Shown one piece after another: positions 17,119 to 25,925 of a stretch of DNA of 64,000 nucleotides. Source of the DNA: Pseudorhodobacter ferrugineus DSM 5888 (GTDB lineage Bacteria > Pseudomonadota > Alphaproteobacteria > Rhodobacterales > Rhodobacteraceae); contig NZ_ATVN01000006.1 of assembly GCF_000420745.1 (NCBI RefSeq), positions 62,001-126,000 on the forward strand. The letters run 5' to 3'. The notes under the pieces were generated by a model that did no database searches, had not been told where the DNA came from, and saw nothing but the letters and a program-made list of their open reading frames with translations. The first letter of the stretch is position 1. Each line of letters starts with the position of its first letter. Made by a program: the position numbers and the translations under genes.

Positions 17119-18315
17119 ATGGCCTATTCGCTTGGCCTGACCCTTTATAACCTCGCCAATCGGGCTGCGGCGGCCACTGCGATGGACCGCCCGCCCCGCC
17201 CTGCGGGCAAGCTGGTTTGGCTGCATGCCCCCGGCCCTGATAGTGCGGCGCAAATGATCGGGCTGGCCGCAAAGCTGGAGGAAGAGCACAGCCTGAACAT
17301 CCTGCTGACCTGCCCTGTGCAGCCATCAATCCGCCACCCCGGGGTGATCTGGCAACCTGCACCGATGGATACCAGCGCAGACAGCCGTGCGATGCTTGAC
17401 CACTGGAAACCCGATCTAGTCGCTTTTTCCGAGGGCGAATTGCGCCCCGCCCTCCTGCATGAGGCGCATGAACGCCGCATCCCTGTGGCGCTGGTCGATG
17501 CCCGCAGCCCCGCCATTCTGCGCGGGCGCGAAGGTTGGTGGCCGGGCCTGCAACGCGGCCTTTTGGGCAGCTTTAGTGCCGTTTTGGCGGTGGACCAAGC
17601 CGCCGCGCGGGCGTTACGCAGGGCTGGCGCCAATGCCAAAAACCTGCAGGTCACGGGCCGGATGGAATACCCGAGCGCCGTGCTGCCTTGCAAGGAAGCC
17701 GAACGCGCCAAAATTGCCCATATAGTGCACACCCGCCCTGTCTGGTTTGCCGCTGGCCTGCCCGAAGGCGAAGAGGCCGCCGTCATCGCCGCCCATCGCT
17801 CTGCGATGAAGCTGGCCCACCGCTTGCTGCTGATTGTGTCACCGCAAGACCCCGACCGCGTGGCAGCGCTGGCCGAACAGATGGAGCAAGCCGAAGGTTG
17901 GACCGTTGCGTGTCGCACCAAGCAAGAGGAACCCGATGCCGATGTGCAGGTGCTGATAGCTGGTCCGGATGCCGATTTCGGCCTGTGGTATCGCCTTGCC
18001 CCCATCACCTATATCGGTGGTGGCCTTACGGAGGTGGGCATTTCGCGCGACCCGATGGAGGCAGCCGCGCTGGGCTCTGCCATCATCCATGGCCCTCGTG
18101 GCGGGCAGTTCGGGGCGGCGTTGGGGCGGCTTGCGGCGGGGTCTGCCACCAGCCTGATTGCGGATGAAAGCAGCCTTGCCATCAGCTTGGGCGAATTATT
18201 GTCGCCCGACCGCGCGGCACGGCTGGCACAAATGGCCTGGGCGGTTGAATCGGATGGCGCCGAGGCGACAGATAAAACCGTGGCCGCCCTGTGCAAAATT
18301 CTGGATACAGACTGA
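17119..18315 (+). CDS. waaA: 3-deoxy-D-manno-octulosonic acid (Kdo) transferase
   Basis: Glycosyltransferase family 30 enzyme that adds Kdo from CMP-Kdo to the lipid IVA precursor at the inner face of the cytoplasmic membrane. It has 398 residues, slightly short for the family. The N-terminal acceptor domain contains [11 protein letters not shown] and [15 protein letters not shown]. The C-terminal donor domain has [24 protein letters not shown], seen in two parts ([27 protein letters not shown]), which fits the conserved nucleotide-sugar site of WaaA. The start at 17119 is 9 bases after the DUF4170 stop. Its TGA overlaps the lpxK ATG (TGATG), so the two are translationally coupled. Confidence 0.88.
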   Translation: MAYSLGLTLYNLANRAAAATAMDRPPRPAGKLVWLHAPGPDSAAQMIGLAAKLEEEHSLNILLTCPVQPSIRHPGVIWQPAPMDTSADSRAMLDHWKPDLVAFSEGELRPALLHEAHERRIPVALVDARSPAILRGREGWWPGLQRGLLGSFSAVLAVDQAAARALRRAGANAKNLQVTGRMEYPSAVLPCKEAERAKIAHIVHTRPVWFAAGLPEGEEAAVIAAHRSAMKLAHRLLLIVSPQDPDRVAALAEQMEQAEGWTVACRTKQEEPDADVQVLIAGPDADFGLWYRLAPITYIGGGLTEVGISRDPMEAAALGSAIIHGPRGGQFGAALGRLAAGSATSLIADESSLAISLGELLSPDRAARLAQMAWAVESDGAEATDKTVAALCKILDTD

Positions 18316-19301
18316 TGCAGGCCCCTGCGTTCTGGTATCGCCCCCCAAGTGCCCCAGGCTTGCGTGCGCGCCTGTTGGCCCCGCTAGGCTGGGCTTATGC
18401 CGCTGCAACGGCATATCGTTTGCGCAATGGAAACGGGTTCAAGACGGGTATTCCGGTGATTTGCATCGGCAATCTGAACGCAGGCGGCACAGGCAAAACG
18501 CCCACGACCATCGCGCTGATCGAACGCCTAACCGCGCGCGGGGTGGTGGTGCATGTGGTGTCACGCGGGCACGGCGGGCAGCTGGCGGGACCCGTGCGGG
18601 TAGACGAGCGCGCCCACATAGCGGCGGATACGGGGGATGAGCCGCTGTTGCTGTCGGCCTTTGCCCCCACTTGGGTCGCCCGCGATCGGGCAGCAGGGGT
18701 TAAGGCTGCACAGGCAGCAGGGGCGCAGGTTGTGTTGCTGGATGACGGGTTCCAAAACCCCGCGGTGGTCAAAGATTTTTCAATCGTCGTCGTTGATGCC
18801 CAACGCGGTTTTGGCAATGGTCGCTGCCTGCCCGCAGGCCCGTTGCGCGAACCTGTGGCCACAGGACTTGCCCGTGCCGATATGGTGCTGTCGATTGGCG
18901 CGGCCCCGGCCCAAGCGCAGTTTTCGGCGCTATGGCCCGTGGATTTGCCGCATGTGGCGGGGCAGTTGGATGTGCTGCAAATGGGCATGGATTGGGCGGA
19001 TCAAACCGTGCTGGCCTTTGCAGGCATCGGCCACCCCGAAAAGTTCTTTGCCACCCTGCGCGCAACAGGTGCCCGCGTGCTGCGCACCGAGGCCTTGAGC
19101 GACCATCAACCCTTTTCCGATGCGCTGTTGCGGCGGTTGGAACATGAGGCCGCTTCCGTTGGTGCCCAGCTTGTCACAACGGAAAAAGACGCCGTGCGCC
19201 TGCCGCCCGCCTTTCGGCCAAAGGTGTTGACCCTGCCTGTGCGATTGCGGTTGGACGATTGGCAGGCGTTGGATGCGGCCTTTGACCGTTTGGGCCTGTG
19301 A
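18315..19301 (+). CDS. lpxK: Tetraacyldisaccharide 4'-kinase
   Basis: Phosphorylates the 4' position of tetraacyldisaccharide 1-phosphate to give lipid IVA, at the membrane surface. The 328-residue protein has the P-loop [13 protein letters not shown] about 50 residues in, preceded by the amphipathic segment typical of LpxK ([17 protein letters not shown]). Further family motifs are [33 protein letters not shown] and [11 protein letters not shown] chose the ATG at 18315 because it overlaps the waaA stop; the in-frame ATG at 18291 lies inside waaA. The downstream 90 bases hold an intergenic repeat copy and then the convergent SDR gene. Confidence 0.93.
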   Translation: MQAPAFWYRPPSAPGLRARLLAPLGWAYAAATAYRLRNGNGFKTGIPVICIGNLNAGGTGKTPTTIALIERLTARGVVVHVVSRGHGGQLAGPVRVDERAHIAADTGDEPLLLSAFAPTWVARDRAAGVKAAQAAGAQVVLLDDGFQNPAVVKDFSIVVVDAQRGFGNGRCLPAGPLREPVATGLARADMVLSIGAAPAQAQFSALWPVDLPHVAGQLDVLQMGMDWADQTVLAFAGIGHPEKFFATLRATGARVLRTEALSDHQPFSDALLRRLEHEAASVGAQLVTTEKDAVRLPPAFRPKVLTLPVRLRLDDWQALDAAFDRLGL

Positions 19302-19314
19302 CTACGGTTTCATT

Positions 19315-19340
19315 GAGTGTTTTTGCAAAGATGAAATCAG
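19315..19340. repeat. Intergenic repeat, copy B
   Basis: GAGTGTTTTTGCAAAGATGA followed by AATCAG, the reverse orientation of the family core CATCTTTGCAAAAATACTC with one difference. It lies 13 bases after lpxK and before the convergent SDR gene. Also present nearby is a GGATTTGAGCC segment without obvious stem. A 3'-end or terminator-like role is possible, but the T-run is not preceded by a strong hairpin here. Confidence 0.6.
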
Positions 19341-19394
19341 CTCGATTTTTGGATTTGAGCCATTTAACAGGCTCTAACTTGGCGCAATTTGGCC

Positions 19395-20144
19395 TTAGAG
19401 TGATGCGGTAATGCCTCCGTCGACGTATAGAATGTGACCGTTCACAAAGCTGGACGCGGCCGAGGAGAGGAAGACGCAGGCCCCCACAAGTTCCTCGACA
19501 TTGCCCCAACGGCCTGCGGGCGTGCGCTTTTCCAACCAAGCACTGAAATCCTTGTCAGCGACCAAGGCGGCGTTCAGCGGTGTGTCGAAATAGCCGGGCG
19601 CGATGGCGTTGCATTGCAGGCCGTGCTTGGCCCAGTCGGTTGCCATGCCCTTGGTCAGGTTGCCCACAGCGCCTTTGGTTGCGGTATAGGGCGCAATCCC
19701 GGGGCGGGCGAGCGCGGTTTGCACGCTGGCGATGTTGATAATCTTGCCCGCCTTGCGCACAATCATATGCCGCGCGACGGCTTGGCCCACGTGGAACACG
19801 CTGGCGATATTGGTTTGCAGCAGGCGTTCAAACGCGTCGGCAGGGAAATCCTCCAGTGCTGTGCGATGCTGCATGCCCGCGTTATTGACCAGAATGTCAA
19901 TCGGGCCGACATCGGCCTCAAACCCGTCCACCGCAGCACGCACGGCATCATGGTCTGTAGCGTCAAAGGCCAGCGTTTTGGCCCCTGCGATTTGCGCAGC
20001 GGCAGCGGCAAGTTTTCCGGCATCACGCCCGTTCAACACCACCTCGGCCCCTGCCGCGACCAGACCCTTTGCCAAGGCAAAGCCAATCCCTTGCGACGAT
20101 CCGGTGATCAGCGCGCGTTTTCCCTTTAGGCTGAACAGTTCCAT
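19395..20144 (-). CDS. SDR-family oxidoreductase, gluconate 5-dehydrogenase-like
   Basis: Short-chain dehydrogenase of 249 residues. It has the cofactor motif TGSSQGIG, NNAG (residues 87-90), and the catalytic set Ser140, Tyr153 and Lys157 (IASVQTALARPG, YTATKGAVG). The C-terminal part ends YVDGGITASL, typical of classical SDRs. Closest recognisable type is gluconate 5-dehydrogenase (IdnO/Gno), reducing 5-ketogluconate with NAD(P)H. The adjacent divergent gene is an L-idonate 5-dehydrogenase-like enzyme, which makes 5-ketogluconate from idonate, so the pair fits a two-step idonate/gluconate route. The ATG at 20144 has AAGGAAAG upstream; a longer reading to 20366 is unlikely since it runs into the control region. 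The substrate could be another sugar acid. Confidence 0.82.
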   Translation of the reverse strand: MELFSLKGKRALITGSSQGIGFALAKGLVAAGAEVVLNGRDAGKLAAAAAQIAGAKTLAFDATDHDAVRAAVDGFEADVGPIDILVNNAGMQHRTALEDFPADAFERLLQTNIASVFHVGQAVARHMIVRKAGKIINIASVQTALARPGIAPYTATKGAVGNLTKGMATDWAKHGLQCNAIAPGYFDTPLNAALVADKDFSAWLEKRTPAGRWGNVEELVGACVFLSSAASSFVNGHILYVDGGITASL

Positions 20145-20214
20145 CCGCTTTCCTTTTCTATCTGGTTGGGCAATTGGACCGCCCGAACTTTGATCATTCC
20201 GTTGCTGAAAATTA

Positions 20215-20224
20215 TGGTATACCA
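20215..20224. promoter_or_regulatory. Perfect palindrome TGGTATACCA, likely GntR-type operator
   Basis: Perfect 10-bp palindrome in the 112-base divergent region between the SDR gene and the idonate-dehydrogenase gene, in the context ATTATGGTATACCAAAAATA. FadR-subfamily GntR regulators commonly bind TGGTnnACCA-type sites, so this may control both genes. No GntR gene is present in the window; the regulator would act from elsewhere. Confidence 0.5.
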
Positions 20225-20256
20225 AAAATACGCCGCCGCCATTCAGGAAATGCATT

Positions 20257-21297
20257 ATGCCGCAAACAACCAAAGCCATTGTCATCCATGCCGCCCGCGA
20301 CCTGCGCATCGAGGACGTGCCGATTGCGGATATCGGTGCCGGAGAGGTGCGGTTGCGGCTGGCCACTGGCGGGGTGTGCGGGTCGGATTTGCATTATTAT
20401 AACCACGGCGGTTTTGGCGCGATCCGGCTGCGGGAACCGATGGTTCTGGGGCATGAAGTGTCGGCCTATGTCACCGAATTGGGGCTTGGTGTGGATGGGC
20501 TGCAAGTGGGCCAACTGGTGGCCGTGTCGCCTTCGCGTCCCTGCGGCAATTGTCGCTATTGCGCTGAGGGGCTGCAGAATCAGTGTCTAAACATGCGGTT
20601 TTATGGCTCGGCCATGCCATTCCCCCATATCCAAGGCGCGTTCCGCCAAGATCTGGTTGCTATGGCAAGCCAATGCGTGCCCGCCGATGGGTTAACGGCG
20701 GGAGAGGCGGCGATGGCCGAGCCGCTGGCCGTTACCCTGCATGCCACACGCCGCGCGGGCGATATATTGGGCAAGCGGGTGTTGGTGACGGGGTGCGGGC
20801 CCATCGGGGCACTGTCAATCCTGTCGGCGCGGCGCGCGGGGGCGGCCGAGATCGTGGCGACCGACCTGTCCGATTTCACGCTGGCTTTGGCCAAAACCGT
20901 CGGCGCGGATCGCACCATCAACACCGCGAAAGACCCCGAGGCGCTTGCCGAATACAGTGCCAACAAAGGCTATTTCGACGTGCTGTTTGAATGTTCGGGT
21001 GCCGCCCCCGCCCTGAGCGCGGGCATCATGGCGATGCGCCCGCGCGGGGTGATCATGCAGCTTGGCCTTGGTGGTGATATGTCGCTGCCAATGATGGCGA
21101 TCACGGCCAAAGAGCTTGATCTGCGCGGATCGTTCCGCTTTCACAGCGAATTTGCGACAGGTGTGGGGCTGATGCAAAAGGGGCTGATCGACGTAAAGCC
21201 CCTGATCACCCACACCTTGCCGCTGGACCGCGCGGTCGAGGCGTTTACCGTCGCCTCGGACCGCGCCGTCGCGATGAAGGCACAAATCGCGTTCTAA
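20257..21297 (+). CDS. L-idonate 5-dehydrogenase-like zinc alcohol dehydrogenase
   Basis: Medium-chain dehydrogenase/reductase of 346 residues that oxidises a secondary alcohol with NAD(P)+. Catalytic zinc ligands are Cys41 (GVCGSDLHYYNHG), His66 and Glu67 (LGHE). The structural zinc site is intact: Cys96, Cys99, Cys102 and Cys110 (CGNCRYCAEGLQNQC). The Rossmann motif is TGCGPIGALS. SDLHYYNHGGFGAIRLREP, here cut as SDLHYYNHGG and FGAIRLREP, is typical of the IdnD group. It is divergent from the gluconate 5-dehydrogenase-like SDR, and both probably answer to the palindrome between them. Preceded by AGGAA at suitable spacing. Symbol idnD is plausible but not assigned because substrate range in this family is wide. 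Confidence 0.83.
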   Translation: MPQTTKAIVIHAARDLRIEDVPIADIGAGEVRLRLATGGVCGSDLHYYNHGGFGAIRLREPMVLGHEVSAYVTELGLGVDGLQVGQLVAVSPSRPCGNCRYCAEGLQNQCLNMRFYGSAMPFPHIQGAFRQDLVAMASQCVPADGLTAGEAAMAEPLAVTLHATRRAGDILGKRVLVTGCGPIGALSILSARRAGAAEIVATDLSDFTLALAKTVGADRTINTAKDPEALAEYSANKGYFDVLFECSGAAPALSAGIMAMRPRGVIMQLGLGGDMSLPMMAITAKELDLRGSFRFHSEFATGVGLMQKGLIDVKPLITHTLPLDRAVEAFTVASDRAVAMKAQIAF

Positions 21298-21313
21298 TGC
21301 ATTAGGGTCGTTT

Positions 21314-22231
21314 TCACCCCAATTCAGCCAAACGCCGCTCTAGACGGCCCATCAACAGCTCGACCTCGGCCACGCCAGCGGGCGACAGCGCCGCACCTGG
21401 TCTGCGTTGGGTGGCGTGGGCAATCACGCCGCGCTTGGCCAGAACATGTTTGCGAATGGCCAGCCCCAAGCCTGGCTGCTGTTCAAACCGCGCCAACGGC
21501 AGATAGGCGTCGAACAAATCGCGCCCGCGGTCGGGCGTGCCGGCCAGATGATTGTTCACCACCGACACCATCATTTCAGGATAGGCAAAGCCGGTCATTG
21601 CCCCATCCGCCCCGCGCGCCATTTCCTCGGGCAAGAACACCCCGCCATTGCCGCACAGAATCGAAATCCGGCGGGTCAGCGTGCCCTCTTTGCGCAAAGT
21701 GCCGATTTTCTCCAAGCCTGGCCAATCCTCATGCTTCAAACACACGCAAGTCGGCAAATCCCGCACAATCCGCGCGATCACCGGCACCGACATTTGCACG
21801 CCCGTGACCAAGGGGAAATCCTGCACCACAAAAGGTGCGTCACTGATAAATTCAACCGCTTGGTGGTAATAGCCGACGATCTGGTCATCGGTGCGCAAAT
21901 GGCTGGGGGGCGCGATCATCACACCCGCAGCACCATCATGCATCACCGATTTCGTCAGGCCTTCCATCTGGGCAAAACCGGGCGCCGATACCCCGACTAT
22001 CACGGGAACACGCCCCGCAACCCGATTGACGATCCGCTTAACAAACGCGGCACTTTCGGCACCTGTTAACTTTGGCGCCTCGCCCATGATCCCCAACACG
22101 GTCAGGCCTGTGGCACCTGCATCCAGATAGAAATCGACCATCCGGTCGGTGCTGTCCATATCCACCGAACCGTCCGGCAAAAACGGCGTCACCGCGATCA
22201 CATAAACGCCATTCGCGCTTTCATCCAACAT
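21314..22231 (-). CDS. Dihydrodipicolinate synthase (DapA) family lyase
   Basis: Class I aldolase-superfamily lyase of 305 residues that forms a Schiff base with a keto acid. The active lysine is Lys166 (CVCLKHEDWPG). The N-terminal motifs are IAVTPFLPDGSVD and LGIMGEAPKLT. Where true DapA has a catalytic tyrosine in YNVPSRT, this protein reads VVQDFPLVTG (about 136-145) without a tyrosine, and its glycine-rich GEAPKL differs from GTTGES. It is therefore unlikely to make lysine precursors and more probably cleaves or hydrates another substrate. GGGAGAAG precedes the ATG at 22231, which is only 11 bases after the racemase stop. The two genes form an operon opposite a hydantoinase. Exact reaction unknown. 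Confidence 0.8.
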   Translation of the reverse strand: MLDESANGVYVIAVTPFLPDGSVDMDSTDRMVDFYLDAGATGLTVLGIMGEAPKLTGAESAAFVKRIVNRVAGRVPVIVGVSAPGFAQMEGLTKSVMHDGAAGVMIAPPSHLRTDDQIVGYYHQAVEFISDAPFVVQDFPLVTGVQMSVPVIARIVRDLPTCVCLKHEDWPGLEKIGTLRKEGTLTRRISILCGNGGVFLPEEMARGADGAMTGFAYPEMMVSVVNNHLAGTPDRGRDLFDAYLPLARFEQQPGLGLAIRKHVLAKRGVIAHATQRRPGAALSPAGVAEVELLMGRLERRLAELG

Positions 22232-22242
22232 CGTCTTCTCCC

Positions 22243-22902
22243 TTATTGCGCACGTGCCAACGCCACGCGCCCCACGGCCATTGCTGCGGCGGCCTGACAC
22301 GGCTCTACCACCTTTATGTTCAATTCAATCTCTAACCTTGCCCGAAAGGCGGTCATTCCGGCACAACCAAGGATAAGTACCTCGGCCCCGCGTGTATCGC
22401 GCAAGGCCGTGCCAACCTCAACCAGTCGCGCAAAGGTTCTGTCCTCATCCGCCAGCGCTTGTACACCTAACTCTAGCGGCAAATCGCCCGCAAGCCGGTC
22501 CAAAACCCCCATCGCGCCCAGATACCGCATATGCCGCGGGATGGATTTGGACAGGATAGAGATGATCCCAAATCGTTGCCCCATCGTCATCGCCGTCAGC
22601 ACCGCCGATTCGGCAATACCCAGCACCGGCACGCGGGATTGTTCGCGCAACGCCGCAAGCCCCGGATCGGAAAAACAAGCAATAACAAAAGCCGAAGCGC
22701 TTGTTTCCAACGCTTTTGCCTGTGCCAGCAAGGGCGTCACCACCCCGTCGACATGCGCCTGTGTTTCAATGCCAGGCGGCCCCACGGCCAGCGTATGACA
22801 CATAATCGGCACGGGTGACGCCGCCGCAATCGGGGCCACGGCCCGCGTGATACCGTCGGTCACTTGGACCAAGCTGTTCGGGTTCAAAATATGTATCGTC
22901 AT
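22243..22902 (-). CDS. Asp/Glu/hydantoin racemase family protein
   Basis: Cofactor-independent racemase of 219 residues. The two catalytic cysteines are visible at Cys76 (VIACFSDPG) and Cys180 (LILGCAGM), as in hydantoin and aspartate racemases, which use a two-thiol proton relay. The N-terminus HILNPNSLVQVTD is typical of the hydantoin racemase branch. I chose the ATG at 22902 because it follows a strong GGGGGGCAG site; the longer frame to 22989 runs into the divergent promoter. Its neighbours, a divergent hydantoinase and a DapA-like lyase, suggest that it interconverts enantiomers of a hydantoin or related cyclic substrate. Confidence 0.83.
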   Translation of the reverse strand: MTIHILNPNSLVQVTDGITRAVAPIAAASPVPIMCHTLAVGPPGIETQAHVDGVVTPLLAQAKALETSASAFVIACFSDPGLAALREQSRVPVLGIAESAVLTAMTMGQRFGIISILSKSIPRHMRYLGAMGVLDRLAGDLPLELGVQALADEDRTFARLVEVGTALRDTRGAEVLILGCAGMTAFRARLEIELNIKVVEPCQAAAAMAVGRVALARAQ

Positions 22903-23000
22903 CACTGCCCCCCCTGTGCGCGCATCTTGGGGGCTGTTTCGCGCCCTTGCAACACCGCCTTTTGCGCATAGACTGGCAGCACACAACAAAGGCCAATCCC

Positions 23001-24407
23001 ATGCCCAGCTATGACCTGATTATCCGTAACGGCACCCTCGGAACATCAACCGGAACCTTGCCCGCTGATCTGGCGATCAAAGACGGCAAGATTGCCGAAA
23101 TAGGCTCTAACATCGCCAAATCAGGTCCTGAAATGGATGCAACCGGCCTTCTAGTTCTGCCGGGCGGGGTGGACAGCCATTGCCATATTGAACAGCTTTC
23201 GGGCGCGGGATTGATGAATGCCGATACGTTCGAGTCTGCAACGCGGTCTGCGGCCTTTGGGGGCACCACCACGACCATTTCCTTTGCTGCCCAGCATCCG
23301 GGGATGCGCTTGCGCGATACAGTGTCTAACTATGCCAAACTGGCCGAAAAAGGCGCGCTGATTGACCATGCGTTTCACGCCATCGTGGCCGATGTTTCGG
23401 GCGAAAACCTGACCCATGATTTGCCCGCGCTAATCGCAGCTGGACATCGGTCGATCAAAATCTTTACCACCTATGACAAGGTGCGGCTGGATGATGAGGC
23501 CATATTAGAGACGCTTTGCACCGCCCGTGATCACGGCGCGCTGGTGTGTTTTCATGCCGAAAATGACGGGTTGATCCGCTGGGCGACCAAGCGATTGTTG
23601 GCGGCGGGCAAGGTCGCGCCAAAATACCACCCCGCGTCGCACCCGCGTCTGGCCGAGGTCGAGGCGATCAGCCGCATGTGCTATCTGTCACAGGCCGCCG
23701 ATCAGCCTATCATGATCTTTCACGTCTCAACGGTTGAAGGGCTGGAGGTATTGGCCCAAGCCCGCGCGCGGGGCGTGCAAGTTGTGGCCGAAACCTGCCC
23801 GCATTACCTACTGCAAGGCCCCGAACTTCTGGACCAACCCAATGGAGCCGCCTTTATGTGCAGCCCGCCACAGCGCGAACCAACAGACCGCGCGGCACTG
23901 TGGGCGGCTTTGGCAAACGGCGATCTGCAAGCCGTCACATCCGATCATGCGCCTTACCGGATGGACGAAACCGGCAAATTCGCGCATGGCAGCGATGCGC
24001 CGTTCAACCGCATCGCCAATGGCATGCCAGGGTTAGAGGCCCGTTTGCCCCTAATGTTTGACGCGATGATGCAGCGCGGTCTGTCCATCGCTGATTTCGT
24101 GCGTCTGACCGCCACAAATCCTGCGCAAGTCTTTGGTCTGGCTGGCAAGGGCGACATCGCCATCGGAATGGACGCCGACATCGCGATTTGGGATCCTGCA
24201 CACAAACGCACCTTTGGCGAAAACGATCTACATGATAATTGCGGCTATAACCCCTTTGCGGGGTATACGGTGACGGGCTGGCCCGTGACAGTGCTGTCAC
24301 GCGGCGCGGTGGTGGTGCAGAATGGAAAAATCATCGGCAAACCCGGCCAAGGCCGCCGTGTTCCGATGCAGATCAGTGACGCGATGAAACCTGCAAACAG
24401 GCTCTAA
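23001..24407 (+). CDS. Dihydropyrimidinase / D-hydantoinase family amidohydrolase
   Basis: Metal-dependent cyclic amidohydrolase of 468 residues that opens hydantoin or dihydropyrimidine rings. The binuclear site is intact: His60 and His62 (DSHCHIEQ), carbamylated Lys153 (SIKIFTTYD), then FHAEN, IFHVST and the aspartate of SDHAPY. The CHIEQ variant differs from the usual HTHLD or HTHFD, suggesting an altered pocket. The start at 23001 (MPSYDLIIRNG) is preferred over an upstream in-frame ATG because the family begins here. It shares a 98-base divergent region with the racemase operon. Its TAA overlaps the TAG of soxT on the other strand within CTAA. The natural substrate is not known; it may act with the racemase on one nitrogen ring compound. 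Confidence 0.88.
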   Translation: MPSYDLIIRNGTLGTSTGTLPADLAIKDGKIAEIGSNIAKSGPEMDATGLLVLPGGVDSHCHIEQLSGAGLMNADTFESATRSAAFGGTTTTISFAAQHPGMRLRDTVSNYAKLAEKGALIDHAFHAIVADVSGENLTHDLPALIAAGHRSIKIFTTYDKVRLDDEAILETLCTARDHGALVCFHAENDGLIRWATKRLLAAGKVAPKYHPASHPRLAEVEAISRMCYLSQAADQPIMIFHVSTVEGLEVLAQARARGVQVVAETCPHYLLQGPELLDQPNGAAFMCSPPQREPTDRAALWAALANGDLQAVTSDHAPYRMDETGKFAHGSDAPFNRIANGMPGLEARLPLMFDAMMQRGLSIADFVRLTATNPAQVFGLAGKGDIAIGMDADIAIWDPAHKRTFGENDLHDNCGYNPFAGYTVTGWPVTVLSRGAVVVQNGKIIGKPGQGRRVPMQISDAMKPANRL

Positions 24408-25450
24408 TCCGGCTGAAACCCGCCAATCAACTGGCGCAAGCCGAACATGGCACCCACCGCAATTGCCGCCAAGGTAACAGGCCCAGACCATGCCAATGTG
24501 GCAAAGGCCGAAACGCCTTGGCCCACCGAACAGCCCAGCGCCACCACACCACCCACGCCCATCATGGCCGCGCCCGACACTTGGCGGCCCAATTCACGCG
24601 GGTCTTCGCACGCCTCCCAGCGAAACATTCCGCGCCACAGCGACCCTGCCAGCGCGCCGACCAAAACCCCGCACACCGTGCCCACCGAAAACGAAATGCC
24701 CCCCGCAGTCGAGGTCATCAACCAAATCAATGTGCGGCCCAAAGGTGCGGTAAAGGACAAGCCTTCGACCTGTACCGCGCCGAAACTTTCGCGCGCCAAC
24801 CAGCTTGTCGCGGCGAAAGACCATACGACTGCCAGCCCTGCCGCCACACCCCATGCCAATTGGCGGGGCGAGCCGCGCAAACCCTTATGTGCCAACGCCC
24901 AGATCAAAAACCCCATCGCGATCACCGCTGCGGTGACAACGGGCGCAAAGCCGGTCAGCGCCTGAACGCTTGCCGCAATCCCTTGGGGGCCGGTCGCATC
25001 GGCCTGCGCAAACAGTGCAATCCGCAACGGGGCCAGCGGGCCGGACAAGGCGACAAAGGCAAACACCCCCATCACCACGACCACAACCAACGACCGCAAG
25101 TCGCCACCCCCAAAGCGCACCAACGCGCCAAAACCACAATTGCCCGCCATCGCCATGCCATAGCCAAACAGCAACCCACCAAAGATAGAGGCCAGCGGGT
25201 TCCACGCGATTTGATGGTAAAAACTGTCTGCGATGTTGATGAACCCCAACACGCCGCCCAGATAGGTGCCAAAAATCGCTACGGCCAGCACAATACCCCA
25301 CAGCCGCAAGCGCCGCTGATCGTCACCATACAGCGCGGATTCCAGCGCGCCGAGGGTACAAAAATCGCCCAATCGCGCAGCAAGTCCCAGCACGATACCC
25401 GCCATCAGCCCCGCCAAAGCCGCCAAAACGCCAAAGGGTAGATTTTCCAT
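24404..25450 (-). CDS. soxT: SoxT, YeeE/YedE-family sulfur-compound permease
   Basis: Polytopic inner-membrane protein of 348 residues of the YeeE/YedE (TsuA) family, which moves thiosulfate or another sulfur compound. About nine to ten hydrophobic segments are visible. Conserved cysteine motifs of the family are present: GDFCTLGALESALYGD, AGNCGFGAL and LGCSVGQG. It is the most distal gene of the minus-strand soxR-soxT pair, matching the soxT-R-S order of Paracoccus. The ATG at 25450 (MENLPFG) is chosen; the longer reading to 25603 enters soxR. A direct role in thiosulfate uptake, or in supplying sulfur to SoxR as inducer, is inference from the family. Confidence 0.85.
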   Translation of the reverse strand: MENLPFGVLAALAGLMAGIVLGLAARLGDFCTLGALESALYGDDQRRLRLWGIVLAVAIFGTYLGGVLGFINIADSFYHQIAWNPLASIFGGLLFGYGMAMAGNCGFGALVRFGGGDLRSLVVVVVMGVFAFVALSGPLAPLRIALFAQADATGPQGIAASVQALTGFAPVVTAAVIAMGFLIWALAHKGLRGSPRQLAWGVAAGLAVVWSFAATSWLARESFGAVQVEGLSFTAPLGRTLIWLMTSTAGGISFSVGTVCGVLVGALAGSLWRGMFRWEACEDPRELGRQVSGAAMMGVGGVVALGCSVGQGVSAFATLAWSGPVTLAAIAVGAMFGLRQLIGGFQPD

Positions 25451-25472
25451 GCGAAGCCCCTGTTGTTTGCTG

Positions 25473-25835
25473 TCAGCTTGGGTTGCAGAACATATCGTAA
25501 ACCAGCGCCACGGCCCGAATGACCTTGGGGTCTTGCAAGGAATAAAAAATCGCCTTGCCATCCCGCCGCGCCGAAACCAAACCTTCAAGCCGCAAGCGGG
25601 CAAGCTGCTGGCTGACCGCCGCCTGGCGTGAGGCCAGCAAATTTTCCAATTCAGTCACGCTTTTGGGGCCAGAAGACAGGTGACACAAGATCATCAGCCG
25701 CCCTTCATGCGCCAATGCTTTGAGGAAGTTTGACGCCTCAACCGCGTTTTCCATCATTTTTTCAGGAGGAATGGCGGCGCAAGTGGCGCCGGTATGGGTC
25801 TCTGGTCTGGCTGTGTCAGGCGACATTTCCTGCAC
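25473..25835 (-). CDS. soxR: SoxR, ArsR-family sulfur-responsive repressor
   Basis: A 120-residue winged-helix repressor of the ArsR family that shuts off sox genes when reduced sulfur is absent. The recognition helix is SRQAAVSQQLARLRLEGLV. Two cysteines, Cys51 (LMILCHL) and Cys117 (YDMFCNPS), are 66 residues apart, the same spacing as the Cys41-Cys107 pair of the persulfide sensor SqrR. This supports sensing by a polysulfide bridge. A third cysteine (Cys19) lies in the extended N-terminus. The ATG at 25835 or 25826 could be used. Probable targets are the palindromes between soxS and soxV and between soxW and soxX, the same intergenic positions reported for SoxR of Pseudaminobacter. Confidence 0.9.
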   Translation of the reverse strand: MQEMSPDTARPETHTGATCAAIPPEKMMENAVEASNFLKALAHEGRLMILCHLSSGPKSVTELENLLASRQAAVSQQLARLRLEGLVSARRDGKAIFYSLQDPKVIRAVALVYDMFCNPS

Positions 25836-25925
25836 TCCCTTTCCCTTTGGCGCGTGTTGCTGTTCGCTTTTCAGGGCTTATGGCATGAAACACCAACCAC
25901 CTGCAAAAACAATGCGCGTTCCTTG

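Noticed and set aside
21314-22231. dapA (lysine biosynthesis) as the gene symbol
   Set aside because: The catalytic tyrosine region is replaced by QDFP and the gene sits with a hydantoin racemase, so a lysine role is unlikely.
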